Origin: Sanderia malayensis
Taxonomy: Eukaryota > Cnidaria > Scyphozoa > Semaeostomeae > Pelagiidae
Assembly (NCBI GenBank): GCA_013076295.1
Contig: RQOL01000466.1
Coordinates: 1,240,001-1,304,000 of the forward strand
Length of the DNA: 64,000 nucleotides
Reading direction: 5' to 3'
The stretch's first letter is position 1; each line of letters starts with the position of its first letter. The position numbers were made by a program, and so were the translations under genes. Shown piece by piece: positions 59,901-64,000 of the stretch. The notes beneath the pieces were generated by a model. That model was given only the letters and a program-made list of their open reading frames with translations. It was not told the DNA's origin and searched no databases.

Positions 59901-62900
59901 TTTAGCTGACAAACGAAACCCGTGCTCTCAATTTCACGAAGAGTTATCAAGTAGATGTGATATGGTCTCATATATGCAGCTACCCATTGAGAAAAATGAC
60001 AATATATGAGCGAACCTGATTGAAATAACCATAGTCAATGAACTTGATTTCACGGAATGCATATTTGACGAGGAGCTTCATCCATTCCTTCGGCTTATTA
60101 CTAAAAGAAAAACATACGAAAAACAGGTTAATGAGTTGGAACAGACTATATGTCGGTAGATGTGACATGGCTGCTGGAAACCAGGAAATTATCGGGAACT
60201 TCGGAAGTCAAAACAATGGAACCGATCGCTCGAAAACGATATTCGAATTTGTTCGCTTCTCAAAGCAGCGGGCAGACAGTAGCTAATCAGGTAGATAAAT
60301 ATTTAGAAGGCTTCTTACCTGTCAATCTCCTTTACTCTGATGATGTATATGTTCAGATTTGAAGCAAGAAGAACGCACTCTTCAGCGTGATCTCTATCAT
60401 ACCTCATAAAAGAGCACTAAAAATAATATTTATAACTATTTATAACTGATGCTTCGCTCCGTGATGTGTTACCATTCGCTATTAATTCCACAGTCTTCTT
60501 CATCTCAAGCACCATGCATCTCAAACCATCTATCTATCTATTTCAGATAAATCCCTTCGTCAAATGGTCATTGTAATATGGTAACTGCTCTCTCTCTCTC
60601 TACCTCAAACCTCTCTTTATTTCAAGCAAACTCCTACGTTCAAAGACCGAGAATTTAATCAGTGTCCAGTGATTAAGAGTCCAGTGTATCGCCCCCTGGA
60701 TAAACCGACGTATCTAATTTATAACAATAAAAAGTCTAATGATTCCAGGAGGTACATACCCTCAGCATACAGGAGAACTCCTCTCCGTCATCTTTGAACA
60801 GATCCATTGAGAAATAAAGCTTCAATCTGTGATCACACCTCAGCACGTCATCCTTGTTTATGCATATCAAACTGCCTGACGACCCAAAATTAGGAGACAC
60901 CGTACTACTCGGTCGCGAGGTGAATCTCGAATGTGGCCTTTTCAATTCGTGCGATGGACACGGAGTACTGCTGCGTGATGTAGGCTCCGAATCAGCCGCA
61001 GTGGAGGAGCCTCTACCGTTGGATGACGTCATCGATTCAATACTACCCGACATCTTCTTGAAGTGTGACTTCATATTCAAACCATCCACAATGTCCGCTG
61101 CGTATGATCTGCTTGTACTGTTGTGTCCTTCGCCATTGGTCATCTTCGTTGAAGGCGTAATCTCTGTGTTTGATTCAACACTTTGCATTGATGAGCTTGG
61201 CATGCCGCTACTGTTCAGCCTGGTATATAAAAACAATATATGAATATAACTGGAATTTGCATGCTTTCGGGGTAAACACAAAAAAACTGAGCATAACATG
61301 ATGTTAATTCTTCTTACGTGACTCAAAGCCGTCTGCTTTGGCTTCCAGAATCGGGGCACATGAAGACAAAAGCAAAATGGCTTCCACTCATTGTGTCCAG
61401 AGAATCGAGGCATTACGTAGGTGCAATGCACACTCCTCTCTTTCCCACCCAATTTCCCTTATTGATAAAAAATTTGGACAAAAAACGCACAAACTACGAG
61501 CAAGACAGAGCTGGATGTTTATTATGATAGCATATTGTCTACTCACTTTAGGGCAAGACCTTGGTCCGCCGGATCTCCATCATCCATAACATTCCCATTG
61601 CCTTTTCCAGCCGGCAATGAAACATCTCCATTTTGAAACGGGGTGATGATTTCTATGGACGAATCGCGTTGCAGAATGACGTCACCATGCTGCTCCTCTT
61701 CTTCGACTTGCAATGTCAGCTGGGATAGGTGGCTGTTCACAGAACTGCCCGTCACATCACCGTTCATCCTCGCATAGTTCAGCGACGGGCTGCTGCTACC
61801 ATCTTCAATCTGCCTCGCTTTCGCAGATGATTCCCCGGTACTCAACAGGGACATCTCCTCTTTTTCCACCACCATACTGCTCTTACAGTTGGGACAGAGG
61901 TTGAAGGAGGTTTCAGAGCTAATCTTCTCAAACACAGTTAGGCATTTCAGACACTGGAAAGGAAGCACGAAAATACAAATGTATATTTTAGAGCATACAA
62001 TCACTGCATTCACAGCGTCAATATGAGAAGTGGCTTTTTATTCCTACTAAAGTTAACAGGCGCTAAGTATTTCAAAACAGCTCGTCTGAATGAATAAGAT
62101 TCATACACTCAAGCAAAGATAATAATAACTTGAAAAACAAAAGCAAAACTGTAAAGTTCTACCTGCCAGCGTTCAACTTTTAATTTAATAATGTCGTTAT
62201 TCTTCGACGCAACTGGCCTTAGCCTCTCTACGAATTCGTCGAACTCCTGAACAAAACAATGCAGAATATTTTCAAAATGCGACACCCGTCCCACACGCTC
62301 ATCTGTATGGATAATCGGGGGTTAGTAATAGACTGGGACGGGGGTAGCACTCACGTGAATACTGTCCATGTCTTCGAATAGGTATATTCTTTTCTTTCGG
62401 TCAGCACGTAATAAATCGAACTTCAAACTCACTGTGAGTGTGCCATTTTTAGAGGGTGTTACTTCGCGAAGGTAGTTTAAATCCAGTTTGACAACCTAGG
62501 AACGAAATTCAATGATGAAAATATCAATCAAAAAAATCCTAGTGAGGATTGTTACTGTTGAAGACCTCAACAGTGTGAAAAGACAAATGGAAGCTCTGAG
62601 CATTAAGTATAGGGACTCAGAATCTTGCATTGTACTAAAACTTGTGATCATTAAGGGCTAACAAGGATCCACAATTGCTTGAAACAGTTTACCTGACCAG
62701 TGAATGGATCCTTTTCGACGAGATACGAATTTTTCAAGATTACAAACAACGATTCTTTCTCTTCTGTGTCGTTTGTTAAGCCAGGCACGATGCTTTCCAC
62801 TAAATACGTTGGCGAATCAGTGTCGTCTTCGGAATCTTCTACAAAAAGACAATCATATCACGATCAATTCGGTCTAACTCCATTTCATATTTCTAACTCG

Positions 62901-63855
62901 AAAAAACTTCTAATTGAGTAGCAGAATCCAATTTCTTAACAGACCAGCCATGATAATGAACCCCCCTAGGATTCCTGAATATCCATTGGCTTGCACTGCA
63001 TTCTGCAGCCAGTTCTGAGTGTCGAGAAAGTTTAAGAACCATTGAGATAACGCACCTTGTTCTGAAACAACAATCACAGAGCTGCCGCTTGAAGAAGATG
63101 GACTCGCTTGGATCGGTACGCTGTCGTAGATACTATCATCAGCCTCGGTTGCAGGTGAATGCTCCTCCGCAGATAGTGAAGCTGAATCATGCAATTCGAA
63201 ATAGCGTCAGAACAAGAATTCATCAGTTTCGTAGGAAAAGCATAAAAAAGTTTAAAAATATTATGCCCCAATAACGTGCAAGAAAATGCAAGGAATAACA
63301 ATGCTGAGTATACTCACTCAGGGGGTTCGTCCTCTGCTCCGAAATGTGATCTGTTGACGCATAATCAATGTCTGGTAGACTTCTTGATACTGATTCAAAT
63401 CAAACGATACAAATTCAAATCAAACGCTTACATAAACAAATTAAACAGTAGGTATGGAGCCCCAGGTATGGAATCCCTATAAAAAACCTCGCATAGAGAC
63501 AGTAACCTGTGATATTCGCAGTTCGGTAACCTGAGGATTAGTAGTGCTTTGAAGCAGTTCTAGAGACCACATTTTTAGTCATCTATGCTAGAAATCTTGT
63601 TTTTGTATGAGGATATTGTAATGTAGATACGACTTCAATAGAATTTGATATAAAAACAATCGATTAAATCAAAAGAAACCCCCGTCATTGAGAATAAATT
63701 GCAGTGGCATTCATTGTTGAAATTAGATGGACCGGGCGTCTACTAACCTTCGACTTCACCAAAACTGCTTCTATGCACCCAAATAACACGATCATCTCTG
63801 GAGCTCTTTCTGCTACTCATCGATGACCTTTCCAACGACTCGTACTCTGAGCTAT
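56931..63855 (-). CDS. PH-like / zinc-ribbon / DEP protein, STK11IP- or nischarin-like (3' part)
   Basis: Nineteen exons in consistent phase, 5' to 3': 63748-63855, 63318-63389, 63056-63181, 62693-62838, 62355-62495, 62163-62246, 61547-61953, 60760-61219, 60319-60416, 60016-60100, 59787-59880, 59547-59631, 59188-59290, 58722-58811, 58480-58599, 57937-58072, 57638-57801, 57251-57301 and 56931-57083. The 5' part is off the right edge. Order of modules: Ser-rich acidic linker; a PH-like domain (SLFVILKNSYLVEKDPFTGQ onward); a four-Cys zinc ribbon (CLKC...CPNC); a long Ser-rich linker; a second PH-like segment (ECVLLASNLNIYII...FRIECLRDFGSYKFIV); a DEP-like domain (CIVGRELVDWLV...GLVYHV); and a final PH-like segment (TICMTKTHLFLVDE...CWLIAFETIEEM). 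PH-like repeats with a CxxC pair near the C-terminus recall STK11IP and nischarin. The leucine-rich repeats expected at the N-terminus are not in the window, so the name is tentative. Confidence 0.75.
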
Positions 63856-64000
63856 CTGTAATACGAATGAAACTATTGATACGAGAATCAAGCAATGTCC
63901 ACGCACGTGTATAGGGCGTCCATATGAGCGCAAAGCAACCGAGTGTAAAAGGATGAAAGTCCCCCATTGATTGGTTGATAAACTTTACTTAAAAAGGATA

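Noticed and set aside
62910..63055. Hydrophobic frame suggesting a membrane segment (GGFIIMAGLL)
   Set aside because: It lies after a GTGCGT donor at 63051-63055, inside an intron; the spliced frame continues at 62838 with matching phase.

Overview
This is a 64 kb piece of an animal nuclear genome. Genes are split by many GT-AG introns, the sequence is AT-rich, and gene density is high at roughly one gene per 7 kb. The gene set is metazoan: a cadherin/EGF receptor, UNC-45 myosin chaperone, LZTFL1, a carbonic-anhydrase-related protein, an HMGA-like AT-hook protein and the bifunctional purine enzyme ATIC. Compact spacing together with an HMGA-like protein would fit an invertebrate deuterostome such as a tunicate. 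That is an inference; the sequence alone does not fix the species.

Layout, left to right. 1.5-6.7 kb (+): the 3' part of a cadherin/EGF transmembrane protein. 6.7-12 kb: intergenic, with one strong hairpin. 12.1-21.7 kb (+): a seven-exon F-box protein I cannot assign; its 4.7 kb intron holds a 1.1 kb foldback hAT-type element and a second transposon with a broken coding region. 21.7-27.5 kb: intergenic, with MITEs. 27.5-30.4 kb (-): UNC-45 in a single exon. 30.8-32.6 kb: a satellite of about 146 bp units with telomere-like motifs and a hairpin core. 33.1-38.8 kb (+): LZTFL1, 12 exons. 39.5-42.9 kb (+): a carbonic-anhydrase-related protein, 8 exons. 43.1-43.4 kb (-): a small membrane protein. 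43.6-44.3 kb: a doubtful transcription unit with a duplicated exon. 44.3-49.2 kb: mostly empty, with a GC-rich hairpin block and purine tracts. 49.25-49.6 kb (+): HMGA-like. 50.5-56.1 kb (-): ATIC, 19 exons. 56.9 kb to beyond 63.86 kb (-): the 3' part of a PH-like/zinc-ribbon/DEP protein resembling STK11IP/nischarin.

The genes look functionally unrelated (adhesion, ubiquitin ligase adaptor, myosin folding, ciliary trafficking, chromatin, purine synthesis), as expected for eukaryotic neighbours. The most interesting signal is in ATIC. Three of its introns carry sense-strand copies of one structured element with the layout of an H/ACA snoRNA: hairpin, H box, hairpin, ACA. Stems show compensatory changes while loop and pocket sequences are conserved. 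ATIC therefore appears to host a small intronic snoRNA family. Spliced gene models were built by hand. The LZTFL1, carbonic anhydrase, F-box and ATIC models keep frame across every junction.
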